From positions 1 through 30,613 of the forward strand of contig BFEA01000571.1 in NCBI GenBank assembly GCA_003427395.1: a stretch of 30,613 bases of DNA, read 5' to 3'. Numbering within the stretch: position 1 is the stretch's first letter; each line of letters opens with the position of its first letter. Source of the stretch: Chara braunii (taxonomy: Eukaryota; Streptophyta; Charophyceae; Charales; Characeae). Below are positions 19,589 to 28,527 of this stretch, piece after piece. The translations under genes were made by a program, and so were the position numbers. Under the pieces are notes generated by a model. It ran no database searches, was not told the origin of the DNA, and saw nothing but the letters and a program-made list of their open reading frames with translations.

Positions 19589-20372
19589 GCCTGAAAACTG
19601 CCAGCTTGTGAAGAAAAAAACGCAAAACGAATGTGCAATCTGCACGTGTATGTGTCTCGGACAGAGTTGGGAAAATCGTGAATCATGGCGCATGATTGCC
19701 AAACAATCATTCTGCTACTCTTCCTGTCCTACGGATGCCACATTGGCTATGAACCTTAAGAGGGGGGCTTTGCTTTTGCCCAGAGCCGACCCCTGCGGGG
19801 TTGAAAGCCTTCCCCCCCCTCCCCTCCCCACCCCATTAATATGACTGGAAAACCGGTCCAGTGTCCCTTGCATCAACTCCACTCTGCACACTCGGCGCTA
19901 CTACGGTGAACTGTAATGACAATGCGCTTGCAGACGTTGAATCTATACACATCATCTCACACTCCGCGAAAAACAGGAAAAAACAAATAGCTGTGTGACC
20001 GTCTGCTTTAGGTTGGCGGTCTTGTTCACATTGAAGCCCGCCTCTCTAATCTGTGTCTGCAATGTTGTGTTCGAAGCGTCGCTGCGGCAGTAATCTGCCG
20101 TCCTCGTGGGCGCCGCATTTCGAGCCACCAGTTGCTGCCTGGGTTTAGACGGGGGGATATTCTCACGGAAAGTTGAGCCACATGTACGTGCGGGATGAAT
20201 CTCCAGCAAACACAATCCATAAGGAGCAAAAACGAAAAAAAAAAATAAAAAAATCTGTAACCACCTGGCCCATGTGGCAGAATGAAATGGTTACACCCGG
20301 AAGTGATGATTTCTTGAAGAATTTAAAGAAGGAAAAGAAAAAAAGAAGGGAAAATAAAAATAGTACACCCAT
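19589..20372. other. Dispersed repeat copy 2 (19700-19795); otherwise nothing
   Basis: 19700-19795 matches 13862-14000 (CATGATTGCCAAACAATC and GGGGGCTTTGCTTTTGCCCA). The rest has no gene that I can support. Confidence 0.5.
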
Positions 20373-20440
20373 GAACTGTTGATGCAGCCACCGGAGTTCG
20401 AATCTGGCCGATCCGATGAATGGAAGTGCACCCTCAAGAC
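20373..20440 (+). repeat. SINE family 2 fragment
   Basis: CCCATGAACTGTTGATGCAG and CGGAGTTCGAATCTGGC match the internal and B-box parts of 14028-14100. The A-box part is missing. Confidence 0.55.
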
Positions 20441-20744
20441 CTCAAAAATAGGGAGCCGCTCCGTTCGATTCTGATACCTCAAGGAGGGGGAGGAGATGGC
20501 GCTTTTACTCGGCACTTGGGCGTCGCTCCACGGCTCTCGACATGCACAAAAGACAAAAAATCATGCGAAAGGTTCAATCTCGTTTTGCACATGTCGACAG
20601 TAGTGGAGCGACTTGTAATGTATAATGTAATGGATTTCGTTTGTGAGCGCCAATCGAAGAGCATTTCAAACGTTCTGTCCTCTGTCCATGGCGAGCGGAG
20701 CATTTCAGTTCAATGTCATGTCTATTTTTTTTTTTTTCCCAATT

Positions 20745-21064
20745 ACCTGTCGATTTCCTGTCGAATCTGGACAGGACGGCCTTTCAGGCCTTTTTTATTG
20801 TCATTATAGTATTATTATGGGGAACCCCGTAGCAGCCACATCCATGCTCAATCCCATCACATCCATGCTCAATCCTCCAACGAGGGAACATGCGGGAGCT
20901 GCACCCCCACCAGCAGGTACGATACCTGTTACAGCAGATGGGCGATACCGGGCAGGGGTCAACCGGTAGCATCAGGAGCTTCTTCGATGGGCCTGTCACT
21001 GTGCCTCCCCTACCCCTATGAACATCAGCAGTCTCTGCTCAATGCCACTCGGGGGTGGGACCAT
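20745..21064 (-). mobile_element. SINE family 3, 5'-truncated copy
   Basis: Reverse complement of the body and 3' end of the SINE at 24301-24735, about 80% identical by eye. It begins on the - strand at the GAGTGGCATTGAGCAGAGAC region and lacks the tRNA head. The 3' end keeps AAAAAAGGCCTGAAAGGCC and CCTGTCCAGATTCGACAGG, each able to form a small hairpin. A 24-bp internal tandem (ATCCATGCTCAATCCC) is private to this copy. Confidence 0.8.
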
Positions 21065-21475
21065 ACATGGCGGGCTTCGAGTCTGGCACTAGTCTGCCCC
21101 CCAAGAAAATCAAATCCGGCGACCTCTCCCCGCGCGTTTTCTGTCCACTGACGGTCGTCTCTTACGGTCAGAAACAGGACATCTAGATGACTGGAACCTT
21201 CTTTTCTGGCGACAGATTCGGAGAAGATAGTCCGCAGCACATTCCAGCCCTCCAACACCAACTCCAGCCCCCGGACTACCACCGTGGGCCCCCTTTGCAA
21301 TTAGGACTTTTCTTATCTGTGGACGTGATTACGGTCAGATGCATCTAGGTCGGGCCGTAGTTGCAGTCGGGGAAGCGCTACCCGTAGCGGAAGTATGCGC
21401 TGAGACGCACAAACCGAGAAGCCGTCGGCCACTGACAAAAAAAGAAAAAAAGAAAAAAAAAAAACACACACACAA
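21065..21475. other. No gene supported
   Basis: A - strand ORF at 21025-21300 overlaps the SINE end and has no recognisable motif. An A/AG-rich tract lies at 21438-21475. Confidence 0.4.
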
Positions 21476-21477
21476 TC

Positions 21478-21572
21478 GGGCCGGTTTTGCCCCCCAAATA
21501 GAACGCACGGTCATATGAAGACTGAAACAGCGATGATGAGCGTGCGTTCTATTTGGGTGAACTCGGTAGGTT
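21478..21572. mobile_element. Palindromic MITE, family A
   Basis: Left arm CCCAAATAGAACGCACGGTC (21493 on) and right arm GCGTGCGTTCTATTTGGG (to 21557) form a strong hairpin; weaker pairing extends outward (CCGGTTTTGCCC against GGGTGAACTCGG). The right end is followed by TA, as in the other copies. Confidence 0.75.
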
Positions 21573-21771
21573 CGGTTTTTCCCGATCCCGGTTACTCGTT
21601 TGTCACCGTCGGTTACTCCGATTGACGGCGATTGGATCATTCAGTTTATTAAATATTGGTCACGTCCCTCAGGTCCCTGGGACCACCACGTTCCTGGCAC
21701 AGAGACGCCGTGCACCGGCCAGTGCCCGCCAACGCCTGGGCAGTCCCCGTGCATGAGCGGCGATCGTGCCA

Positions 21772-21800
21772 ATCGAATCGAATCGCATCGCATCGCATAA
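21772..21800 (+). repeat. Short (ATCGA/ATCGC)n tandem
   Basis: Pentamer-like array of ATCGA then CATCG units. Confidence 0.7.
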
Positions 21801-21879
21801 CATAGCACCGCACAGCATCGCCCGCATCGCCCGCATCGCCCGCTTACGGCCCCCTGCGCTTCAACTTGGCGGGGGTATA

Positions 21880-21984
21880 GGGCCTTGCCACACCGCTCTC
21901 AAAATTTGGCGGGCGCGTCTGGCCATGTTCTAGCGGGAAGTTCGTTCTCAATTTGCACATTTCGAGAGTGGTGTGGCGACGCCC
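21880..21984. mobile_element. GGGGCTCGCCACAC-family MITE, 105 bp
   Basis: Left end GGGCCTTGCCACACCGCTCT, complement of the right end GGGCGTCGCCACACCACTCT; both arms continue with C, AAAATTT or GAAATGTG. Flanked by ATA on both sides (21877-21879, 21985-21987). It lies about 1.4 kb upstream of the UVR8 start codon. Confidence 0.85.
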
Positions 21985-22495
21985 ATAGTTGCGCTCGTGG
22001 GTTGGCGGAGCGAATCAGAAAGGCGGGAAGGGGGATGAAACGTGAAACGTGGGCTGGCGTGTACGAACGCCATCGTACCCCGCGCCGGCGGGATGACAAA
22101 CAGAATGCGAGAGAATCGAAGAGAGGAGAATGAAAAGAGGGAAAATTTGCATTTGAGCGGGGAGCGAGGGACGGGTGGCGCGGGCGGGGGAGGAAACAGG
22201 GAAAGTGACTGCTTGCGCGTTGGCTCTTTGCCCTGAGCTCCGAATCGAGCTACTCCAGCAAACAGTCGAGAAATAAAGAGGAGGAGAAAAAGGAAAACAA
22301 ACGGTTGAAAAGTTGGGGTTGAGGGGAAAAAAAAGAATTTGGCTGTTGCTGGGTGTAAGGACAGGTGCTGCTGGGGATGGCTGATCGATGGTCTGGATTG
22401 TTTAATACGCCGCTGAATAAGGATCTCAACTGAGTGGCGCGCTTTAGGCGATCATCATCTTCCGATTGATGACATGTTCAAAGCTTTGACAGCTG

Positions 22496-22501
22496 CACGT
22501 G
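22496..22501. promoter_or_regulatory. G-box (CACGTG) upstream of UVR8
   Basis: A perfect CACGTG, with a second at 22675-22680. G-boxes are bound by HY5 and other bZIP or bHLH factors of plant light signalling. They lie about 870 and 690 bp upstream of the presumed UVR8 start, so a role is plausible but unproven; two hexamers in 1 kb can occur by chance. Confidence 0.3.
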
Positions 22502-22714
22502 CTGCCCAGACCGAAGGTGGGCGAGGGCGCTGCCCAGAGCAGCGGTCGGCTCGCACGGGGCAAAAGAGCGCTCAGGCCTAGCCAGTTGAGCAACCGCGAG
22601 GGACGGGTCCGCCGGTGGGAGCGGCCACTCCCGCCAGCCAGCCCAGCAAACCTGAGAGCGGGGAACCGCGAGCGCACGTGCGTGCCTCCTTGTGTACTCG
22701 GGCCGATATCGTCG

Positions 22715-22716
<2 letters not shown>

Positions 22717-22783
<67 letters not shown>
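22717..22783 (+). repeat. (GA)n microsatellite upstream of UVR8
   Basis: Pure GA array of 67 bp about 580 bp before the start codon, in the likely promoter or 5' UTR. Confidence 0.95.
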
Positions 22784-22785
<2 letters not shown>

Positions 22786-23214
22786 CCGATTTTAATGAGC
22801 AGATGAATTCTGAGCCGATGGGAGGAACGACGATCATGAGCCTTTTCAGAGGCGGAATGGTGGGAGAACGGCGGAAGCTTCTAGGAGAGGTGCCGTCGCC
22901 TTGTACCAGCCAATTGTCTGCAGATGGCAGGGTGAACATGAGAAAGGAAGGAGTTCACTGTTGATCCGTTTGCTGGTCCAAATCTGGAAAGTGCCGATGC
23001 GAAAGAGAATTCGTCGGTGCCTGAAGGGTTAAAATGACAAAACCCAACCGGTCCCGGCTTTACCCGCAGCTGCAGCGCGAGAGAAGAAGCGCCACCGGTT
23101 CCACCTCCAGCCCAGGGTCGCAGGGATATACCAGTATCAACAGGATATAACAGGAGGACATAGCATATGACATGGCCAGACCACCCGACGACTATCTCTA
23201 ACTGAAAGGCAACA

Positions 23215-23279
23215 AAGTGCCGCATCATCATCATCATCATCAGAAGAAGAGTAGTATTGGTAGGAGGAAGAAGAATAGC

Positions 23280-23310
<31 letters not shown>
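23215..23310 (+). repeat. Trinucleotide repeats (CAT)n and (AGT)n in the 5' leader
   Basis: CAT repeats at about 23222-23241 and AGT repeats at 23277-23310 are in frame with UVR8 and would encode His and Ser runs. The frame is open from an ATG at 23217. I prefer the ATG at 23364, because its N-terminal length fits UVR8, so these repeats probably lie in the 5' UTR. Confidence 0.8.
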
Positions 23311-23363
23311 ACGCGAGTGTTCGGGGTGTGTGTGAGGAGAAGCAGTGGGTTTTGGAAGGGAAA

Positions 23364-23641
23364 ATGGGTGAGGAAGGGAATGAGAAGTTGGAGAAGGTGG
23401 TGAGGAGAGTGGTGGCCATATCTTGTGGGGCAAGTCATTCGGTGGCACTTCTGACCGATAATGTAGTTGTTTCCTGGGGAAGAGGTGAGGATGGACAACT
23501 CGGCCATGGCGACGCTGAAGAGAGGAACACACCTCACGTCATTGCACCATTAGAAGACAGCGAGGTATCCACTATCACCTGCGGAGCTGATCACACCGTC
23601 GCTTACTCCAAGACACGAAAAAAAGTGTATAGTTGGGGATG
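23364..23641 (+). CDS. UVR8: UVR8 UV-B photoreceptor, first coding exon (partial)
   Basis: UVR8 is a seven-bladed RCC1-type beta-propeller that senses UV-B through tryptophans, then monomerises and binds COP1. The exon gives 92 codons plus two bases. It contains ISCGASHSVALL, VVSWGRGEDGQLGHGDAEER and ITCGADHTVAY, then VYSWGW, closely matching the UVR8 N-terminus. Trp38 here corresponds to Arabidopsis Trp39 and Glu42-Asp43 to Glu43-Asp44; the last two tryptophans correspond to Trp92 and Trp94. Choosing ATG 23364 puts these one residue from Arabidopsis numbering, which supports it over ATG 23217. The exon ends TG|GTAAGT, splitting the Trp94 codon (phase 2). The remaining blades and the COP1-binding tail are not in the window. 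A different RCC1-family protein is possible but less likely, given the GEDGQLGHGDAE run. Confidence 0.88.
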
Positions 23642-23647
23642 GTAAGT
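23642..23647 (+). other. 5' splice site GTAAGT
   Basis: A consensus plant donor directly after the propeller blade. Reading on gives an immediate in-frame TAA, so splicing is needed to continue the protein. Confidence 0.85.
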
Positions 23648-23943
23648 TTCGTTTCTCTCGCTGACTGATCCCTGATTATTCCGCTCTCTTTCTACCTGTT
23701 TGTCCTCCTCCTCCTCCTCCTTTTCTTCCACCTCCCCTCTCTCTCTATCTCTTTGTCTGTGTCCCTCTCTGTGTTTTAAGCATTGCATTTCTCCAGCCCC
23801 CTCTGTCTCTCTCTCTCTCTCTCCCCCTCTCTCTGTGAATGTTTTAGAGCATGGCATTGCCTCCACGCCTTTCCTTTCCCTCTAAGACTTACTTACAGAG
23901 AAAAAAGGAACAGTATTGTTGCCCCTGTCCACCCGTTTTTCTT

Positions 23944-24080
23944 CCCGTGCGCATGAGGTGCCCCCTGCCCCCCATCCCCCACCCCAACCCAACCCTCATT
24001 TATTTTCTTTTCTTTTAATGAAAAGGCGACAATTTTGGAGTGTTTTGTTTTTTTCCCATGCGCATGAGGTGCCCCCTGCC
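23944..24080 (+). repeat. 111-bp tandem duplication
   Basis: GCGCATGAGGTGCCCCCTGCC-like phrases start near 23950 and 24061 (offset 111), each preceded by a T-rich run. ATTTYGGAGTRTTTT recurs near 24033 and 24113. Confidence 0.7.
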
Positions 24081-24183
24081 TCTCTCATCTCTGAACTGAC
24101 CGGTCCCAAGTAATTTCGGAGTATTTTTTTTTTTTTTTTTTTAATTTTTTTTTTTTTTTTGAACTCGTGTGATTGCATTGGAC

Positions 24184-24245
24184 TTTGAACTCAGGTCTGC
24201 ATTTGAACAGTTTGTCGGTGTACAACTGAGCTAGGCCAGTTGGAA
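24184..24245 (-). mobile_element. SINE family 1 copy
   Basis: The - strand reads CAACTGGCCTAGCTCAGTTG (A box), then CTGTTCAAATGCAGACCTGA and GAGTTCAAAG (B-box region). Bracketed by T-runs at 24126-24160 and 24247-24269. Same order as 25088-25148 and the interrupted copy at 10990-11940. Confidence 0.7.
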
Positions 24246-24300
24246 GTTTTTTTTTTTTTTTTTTTTTTTCCCATGCCGAACGAGGCGCAAATAAAGAGGG

Positions 24301-24735
24301 GTATCCAGCGGCCTAACTCAGTTGGTAAGGCACGCAAGTGGCATTCAGGAGCTCGTGGGTTCAATCCCCATTGGCCTCATGCACCTTCCTGGGCAAGCTT
24401 GGCACCCGCCACCTAGAGATATGCCGTTGGTCCCCCCGAGTGGCATTGAGCAGAGACTGCTGATGTTCATAGGGGGAGGGGACCGGAGGGGAGGCAAAGT
24501 GACTGGCCCATCGAAGAAGCTCGGTCCTGATGCTACCGGCTGACCCCTGGCCGGTATCGCCCACCTGCTGTAGCAGGTATCGCACCTGCTGGTGGGTGCA
24601 GCTCTCGCATGTTCCCTCGTTGGAGGCTTGAGCACGGATGTGGCTGCTACGGGGTTCCCGTAATACTATAATGACAATAAAAAAGGCCTGAAAGGCCGTC
24701 CTGTCCAGATTTGACAGGTAATTGAATTGGTTGGG
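24301..24735 (+). mobile_element. SINE family 3, full-length
   Basis: tRNA-like head: GCGGCCTAACTCAGTTGGTA (A box) and CGTGGGTTCAATCCCC (B box). Body of about 300 bp, then AATACTATAATGACAATAAA and two consecutive small hairpins, GGCC/GGCC in AGGCCTGAAAGGCC and CCTGTC/GACAGG. The truncated partner is at 20745-21064 on the - strand. Confidence 0.82.
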
Positions 24736-25019
24736 CTTAAAGAATTAGCCTTTAAAAACAAAAAACAAAAAAAAAACAAAAAAAAGAGGGACGAACGCCA
24801 TGATCCTTCTTCTATACCTCCTACCAGTGATGCTGGTGCAGCCAAACAACGAGCGGATTGTATAGCGAACGCCCACGACTGCCCAAAAATATTTTAGAAC
24901 CCAGTCTTTGTTGTTTTGGTTTCTGCTATTCGGATAGCCGATAGATCTTTTAGAAATAGTCTGTGGGTTGGGTTTTTTTCTATTTGGATAGTGTTCCTAT
25001 CTCTGTAAACAAACAATCA
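24736..25019. other. A-rich tract then nothing recognised
   Basis: AAAAACAAAA run near 24755-24790; two similar words, GCTATTCGGATAG and TCTATTTGGATAG (about 24927 and 24978). No gene. Confidence 0.4.
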
Positions 25020-25740
25020 GTCAGCTCTATGCTGTGTGGGCCGCGATTCAGTTGTCGAGCTGGCGTCGTCGAATGCAAACCGTTAAATTCGAACTCGGGT
25101 CTGCATTCAACAGGGTGTGGGTGTACCAACTGAGCTATGCCAGTTAGTAGTTCCCCGCCTCCCCTCTCCCCCCCCCCTCTCTTCCACACACACACACCCC
25201 GATAATATAACGACGGCCTTGAGATATGATCATCGAACTGACCGGCCGAAGGTAATGTACTATTTTACTCATTTGCTTTCACCTGAATTCGAACTGAGGT
25301 CTGTATTTCAATTTCAACAGTTAAGGGTCTGTGGTATGTTTTGGTTTCTCTGGCATTTCGTCGGTTTCGATAGTTTCTCTCTCTCGGTCAGAGACGCTTC
25401 GATGCTACGTTGGCCGGGATTCAGATGTCGAGCTGGGGAGTCTTTTTTATTTTGTATTTTGTGTAGTATTTTACTCATTTTCTTCCAGTTGAATTCCAAC
25501 TCAGGTCTGTATTTCAGTTGTCGACTTGGGGAGTTTTTTTTTTATAATTTTGTTTAGTATTTTGCTCATTTGCTTCCAGTTGAATTCGATATCAGGTCTG
25601 TATTTCAGCAGTTCAGGGGTTTGTAGTATGTTTTGGTTTCTCGCATTTTTTCGTCGATTTCGATAGTTTCCATCTCTCGGTCAGAGACGCTTCGATGCTA
25701 CGTTGGCCGCGATTCAGTTGTCAAGCTGGCCACTCTTCTT
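25020..25740 (-). repeat. Complex tandem of SINE family 1 and linked repeat
   Basis: TTGGCCGNGATTCAGNTGTC appears at about 25035, 25408 and 25703; AGTATTTTRCTCATTTKCTTCC precedes AATTCRAACTCAGGTCTG-like SINE words at about 25258, 25466 and 25556; GGTATGTTTTGGTTTCTC-like words occur at about 25332 and 25625. SINE family 1 and a linked sequence have been co-duplicated. A SINE head with intact A-box word lies at 25088-25148. Confidence 0.65.
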
Positions 25741-25742
25741 CT

Positions 25743-25800
25743 GCTTCTTCTTCTTCTTCTTCTTCTTCTTCTTCTTCTTCTTCTTCTTCTTCTTCTTTTT
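25743..25800 (+). repeat. (TTC)n microsatellite
   Basis: TTC trinucleotide array of about 55 bp ending in T-rich sequence. Confidence 0.95.
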
Positions 25801-25911
25801 TTAAGCTAAGCTATATATTTTTTTCCTCTCACAATCAAGGGGATGCATGTTGCCCCCCAACCATTACTTTTTTTGTTTCTTTTTTTTTTAAATAATTTGA
25901 AAGGGCGGCGA

Positions 25912-25955
25912 CCTTGAGATTGCGGGCGTTCCAACTGAGCTAAGCCCATCGGTAA
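25912..25955 (-). repeat. tRNA-like SINE head
   Basis: The - strand reads GATGGGCTTAGCTCAGTTGG then AACGCCCGCAATCTC; an A box without a convincing B box. Confidence 0.5.
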
Positions 25956-26109
25956 ACACACTCTGATATCACGAATGCACAAACCCCCCCTTTTTCCCCC
26001 CTTACCATGTGAAGAATCAGTTGAGCCAACCCGGTTACCGCCTTCACGCGCGGTCAGGATGGCTGTATCGGGATTGAAAGGTGGCCTAAATGCAGTTATA
26101 ATCGCCGGG

Positions 26110-26130
26110 CGTTCTATTCGGGTGAAAACG
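26110..26130. mobile_element. Solo end of MITE family A
   Basis: CGTTCTATTCGGGTGAAAAC then GG and TA match the right end of the family A copies at 21572 and 28364. The opposite arm was not found nearby. Confidence 0.55.
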
Positions 26131-26161
26131 GTAACTCAGAAGATCCAACGATAATCTGCTA

Positions 26162-26260
26162 CTCTCTCTCTCTCTCTCACTCTCTCTCTCTCTCTCTTTT
26201 CTCTCTTTTCTATTGCGGCTGCTACAACTGTTGTTTGGTCTGTGTTCCTCAGCACTTTGC
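26162..26260 (+). repeat. CT-rich low complexity
   Basis: CT array with interruptions at 26162-26210. ORFs on the - strand here are artefacts of it. Confidence 0.8.
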
Positions 26261-26551
26261 TGCTTGTCTTTTCTTTTTTTTTTCCCTGCGTTCTGGACAT
26301 GATCAAGAAAAGAAACCAGAGACGAACTACGAATAGAAATTAACGGTAGATTGGCAGAAGAAGGCTCAGAATGCAGCGATCCAAAAGGCGTCCAAATGCA
26401 TGTTTCCACAAATCGCTCTTTGCAGGCGGGGCGTTGTTGGTTCACAAAATGTTGGGCACCTTGCCCTGCTAAGATAGAAATGGATGTGCTTACAGGGGTC
26501 CTGTCTTTCTCTGACTTTTGTGGAAACAGAGTGTGATTTGACCCTTCTTGG

Positions 26552-26576
26552 CCACCATCTCTAGCATCACCCGGGG

Positions 26577-26611
<35 letters not shown>
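26552..26611 (+). mobile_element. 60-bp poly(A) retro-insertion with 15-bp duplication
   Basis: The perfect direct repeat TTTGACCCTTCTTGG occurs at 26537-26551 and 26612-26626. Between them lie 29 bp of unique sequence (CCACCATCTC...GGGGTGTT), 27 A and GAGG. Target duplication of about 15 bp plus an A tail is the signature of LINE-type target-primed insertion. The 29-bp source is unknown. Confidence 0.8.
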
Positions 26612-27141
26612 TTTGACCCTTCTTGGACTAAGTTGTATAGCTATGCGCTGCTTTCTGAGTACACGTGATTTGGGTAGCCTCTCTTGTTGATCATTAGCGT
26701 AATGATCAACTTGGGGTTCTTTTACCCCCCCCCCCCCCCCACCCCCACCCTTTGTGAGGGAGGATCTCGGCCTCAGTCTGTAAGGCGCGAGGCTTATCGT
26801 CCCTTTCCTGTTCAGGCTCAGCCGGCTTATCGTCCCTCTTTCTGTTCAGGCTCAGCCTTATCGTCCCTCTTTCTGCTCAGGCTCAGCCGAGGGATCTTTT
26901 GTGTGATTTTTTGCGAAGTAAAACCTCTGGCACTGGGGCAAGAAGAAAAAAGAAAGAGGAAAGCAACGGTAGATACGGCCCCTTCCATTTGGTCTTTTTT
27001 TTTTTCTCGCTCTTTTTTTCTTTCTTTCTTTTTAGGAAGGGCGAAGGCCTTGAAACAGGACCGACCCTAGTACACAGCTGCTTCTTGTGGAGTTCGAGCT
27101 GAGGGGCACAGTCTTACTACCGGTAGCCAAGGGGATGATAC

Positions 27142-27143
<2 letters not shown>
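26612..27143. other. No gene; short tandem of a TTCAGGCTCAGCC phrase
   Basis: Three copies of CTTATCGTCCCTYTTTCTG..CAGGCTCAGCC at about 26790-26890; otherwise C-, T- and A-rich tracts. ORFs are low complexity. Confidence 0.5.

Positions 27144-27190
<47 letters not shown>
27144..27190. repeat. poly(T) tract, ~47 nt
   Basis: A long T run followed 30-110 bp later by A-rich tracts (27229-27305). Likely tails of retro-insertions; no clear target duplications. Confidence 0.85.
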
Positions 27191-27191
<1 letters not shown>

Positions 27192-27382
27192 AGATATGGA
27201 GATGTGCGACACGGGAGAATGGGACCCAAAAAAAAGAAAAAAAAAAGAAAAAGAAAAGGCAGGAGTTCTGAAGCAAAAAAGAAAAAAAAGAAGAAAAAAA
27301 AAAAAGAAACGCCCGATGAATCCGGGTGTACCGACTGTAGTAGCCAAGGCAGACGTTTCAGTTGCACTTTTTTCTAGTAAGC

Positions 27383-27487
27383 TCTGGGGCAAGGTCCCAC
27401 TTGCGCAAATTACGAGATTTCGGCCGTCGATCTTTGCTATCTACGGTCAGTATCTCTTAATTCGTCCAAGTGGGACCTAGCCCCCGG
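27383..27487. mobile_element. Palindromic MITE, family B
   Basis: Left TCTGGGGCAAGGTCCCACTT; complement of right CCGGGGGCTAGGTCCCACTT. Interior GTCGATCTTTGCTATCTACG is the inverse of the interior of 27919-28025, so the two copies lie in opposite orientation. Confidence 0.8.
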
Positions 27488-27499
27488 ACGTCACCGCCA

Positions 27500-27552
27500 A
27501 CGTCTGTATTTCACCAGCTCAGGTGTATACCAACGGAGCTAGGCCAGTGGGC
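27500..27552 (-). repeat. SINE family 1 fragment
   Basis: + strand words GTCTGTATTTCACCAGCTCA, then GTGTATACCAACGGAGCTAG and GCCAGTGG match family 1 order. Confidence 0.6.
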
Positions 27553-27918
27553 ACGCGCATTGTTCTAACGGTAGGTAATGTTTATCCACGAGCAGAGAGG
27601 TCCGCAAACCGCCTTGGAAGTATCGTCGTCCCTCGTTTAAAAAAAAAAAAAAAAAAAAAAAAAGCTGTGCCTACGTGGAGTTATGGAGTGTGGGTTCGAC
27701 GGCCTGAAAACGTGTAGCCACTGGGCCTCGCTCCACCACAAAACATTTTATATGTATCTGGAGCTCGTGATAAGTCCAAATACCTTCAAACTGTTGGACT
27801 CCTCTGAATGCACCGATCCGGAAAGGCGTCCAAATGCGTGTGGAGTGTTAAGTAGTGGATCGAGGCCAATTGTTTCAGAAGCGCTGATACCGGTAAAATC
27901 CTAACACCTTCAATGTCT

Positions 27919-28025
27919 CCCGGGGCTAGGTGCCACTTACACGAATTAAGCGATATTGACCATAGATAGCAAAGATCAACGGCCAGAATCTCTTAATCCG
28001 TGCAAGTGGGACCTTGCCCCTGGGG
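27919..28025. mobile_element. Palindromic MITE, family B, with 15-bp flanking repeat
   Basis: Left CCCGGGGCTAGGTGCCACTT; complement of right CCAGGGGCAAGGTCCCACTT. The 15-bp direct repeat TAACACCTTCAATGT lies just outside at 27902-27916 and 28037-28051. Confidence 0.78.
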
Positions 28026-28150
28026 GGGGAAAAAGGTAACACCTTCAATGTGTTATTTTATTGACACCGAGGTAGGGGCGAATATGTTTTACCCCGAACA
28101 CAACACACCCTCATTATGACTGATCACTTCAGTTTGCCGTTCAGAACATA

Positions 28151-28250
28151 GATCCAGAGCCGATCAACGGCTAGAGACAGAGAGTCCACAGATAGAGACA
28201 GAGAGTCCACAGATCCAGAGCCGATCAACGGCTAGAGACAGAGAGTCCGC
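28151..28250 (+). repeat. 61-bp tandem duplication
   Basis: GATCCAGAGCCGATCAACGG at 28151 and 28212; AGAGACAGAGAGTCC occurs three times. Confidence 0.85.
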
Positions 28251-28251
28251 C

Positions 28252-28364
28252 TACCATCTTCACCCGAATAGAGCGTATGGTCATTATGACTGTCTAGAAT
28301 GAAAGTTGCCCCTAATACAGCTGTAGTAACTGACACTGTACGTTCTATTCGGGGGAAGACGGTA
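28252..28364. mobile_element. Palindromic MITE, family A, 113 bp
   Basis: Left TACCATCTTCACCCGAATAG; complement of right TACCGTCTTCCCCCGAATAG. The outermost TA on each side reads as a TA target duplication, as in Stowaway/Tc1-mariner MITEs. The interior GGTCATTATGACT is itself palindromic. Confidence 0.8.
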
Positions 28365-28485
28365 CGTGGGACCTTAGCTCAGTACTTCGCAAACCCGCAA
28401 AATGATTTTTGTTTCTCTCTCTTTCTGCCCCTTTCCCTCTCTCTCTTGTTCTCTTTTTCTCTCTTTCTCTCTCTCTCGCTCTATC
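28356..28485 (+). repeat. 130-bp exact repeat beside adapter, copy 1
   Basis: Identical to 28528-28657, the two copies being separated by a 38-bp adapter palindrome and TCTT. An assembly duplication is more likely than a genomic one. Confidence 0.9.
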
Positions 28486-28523
28486 CTGTCTCTTATACAC
28501 ATCTAGATGTGTATAAGAGACAG
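28486..28523. other. Tn5/Nextera mosaic-end junction adapter (artefact)
   Basis: CTGTCTCTTATACACATCT followed directly by AGATGTGTATAAGAGACAG: two 19-bp Tn5 mosaic ends head to head, the circularisation junction of Nextera mate-pair libraries. Not genomic DNA of this organism. Translation gives the familiar contaminant peptide SYTHLDVYKRQ. Confidence 0.97.
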
Positions 28524-28527
28524 TCTT

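Noticed and set aside
21025-21300. Minus-strand 91-codon ORF of ordinary composition
   Set aside because: Overlaps a SINE end, no recognisable motif, no splice or promoter support.
23217-23363. N-terminal extension of UVR8 with His and Ser runs
   Set aside because: In frame, but the tracts are microsatellites and the ATG at 23364 gives the N-terminal length typical of UVR8. Not excluded.
28486-28523. 38-bp perfect palindrome as a recombination or operator site
   Set aside because: It is exactly two Tn5 mosaic ends, a sequencing-library product.
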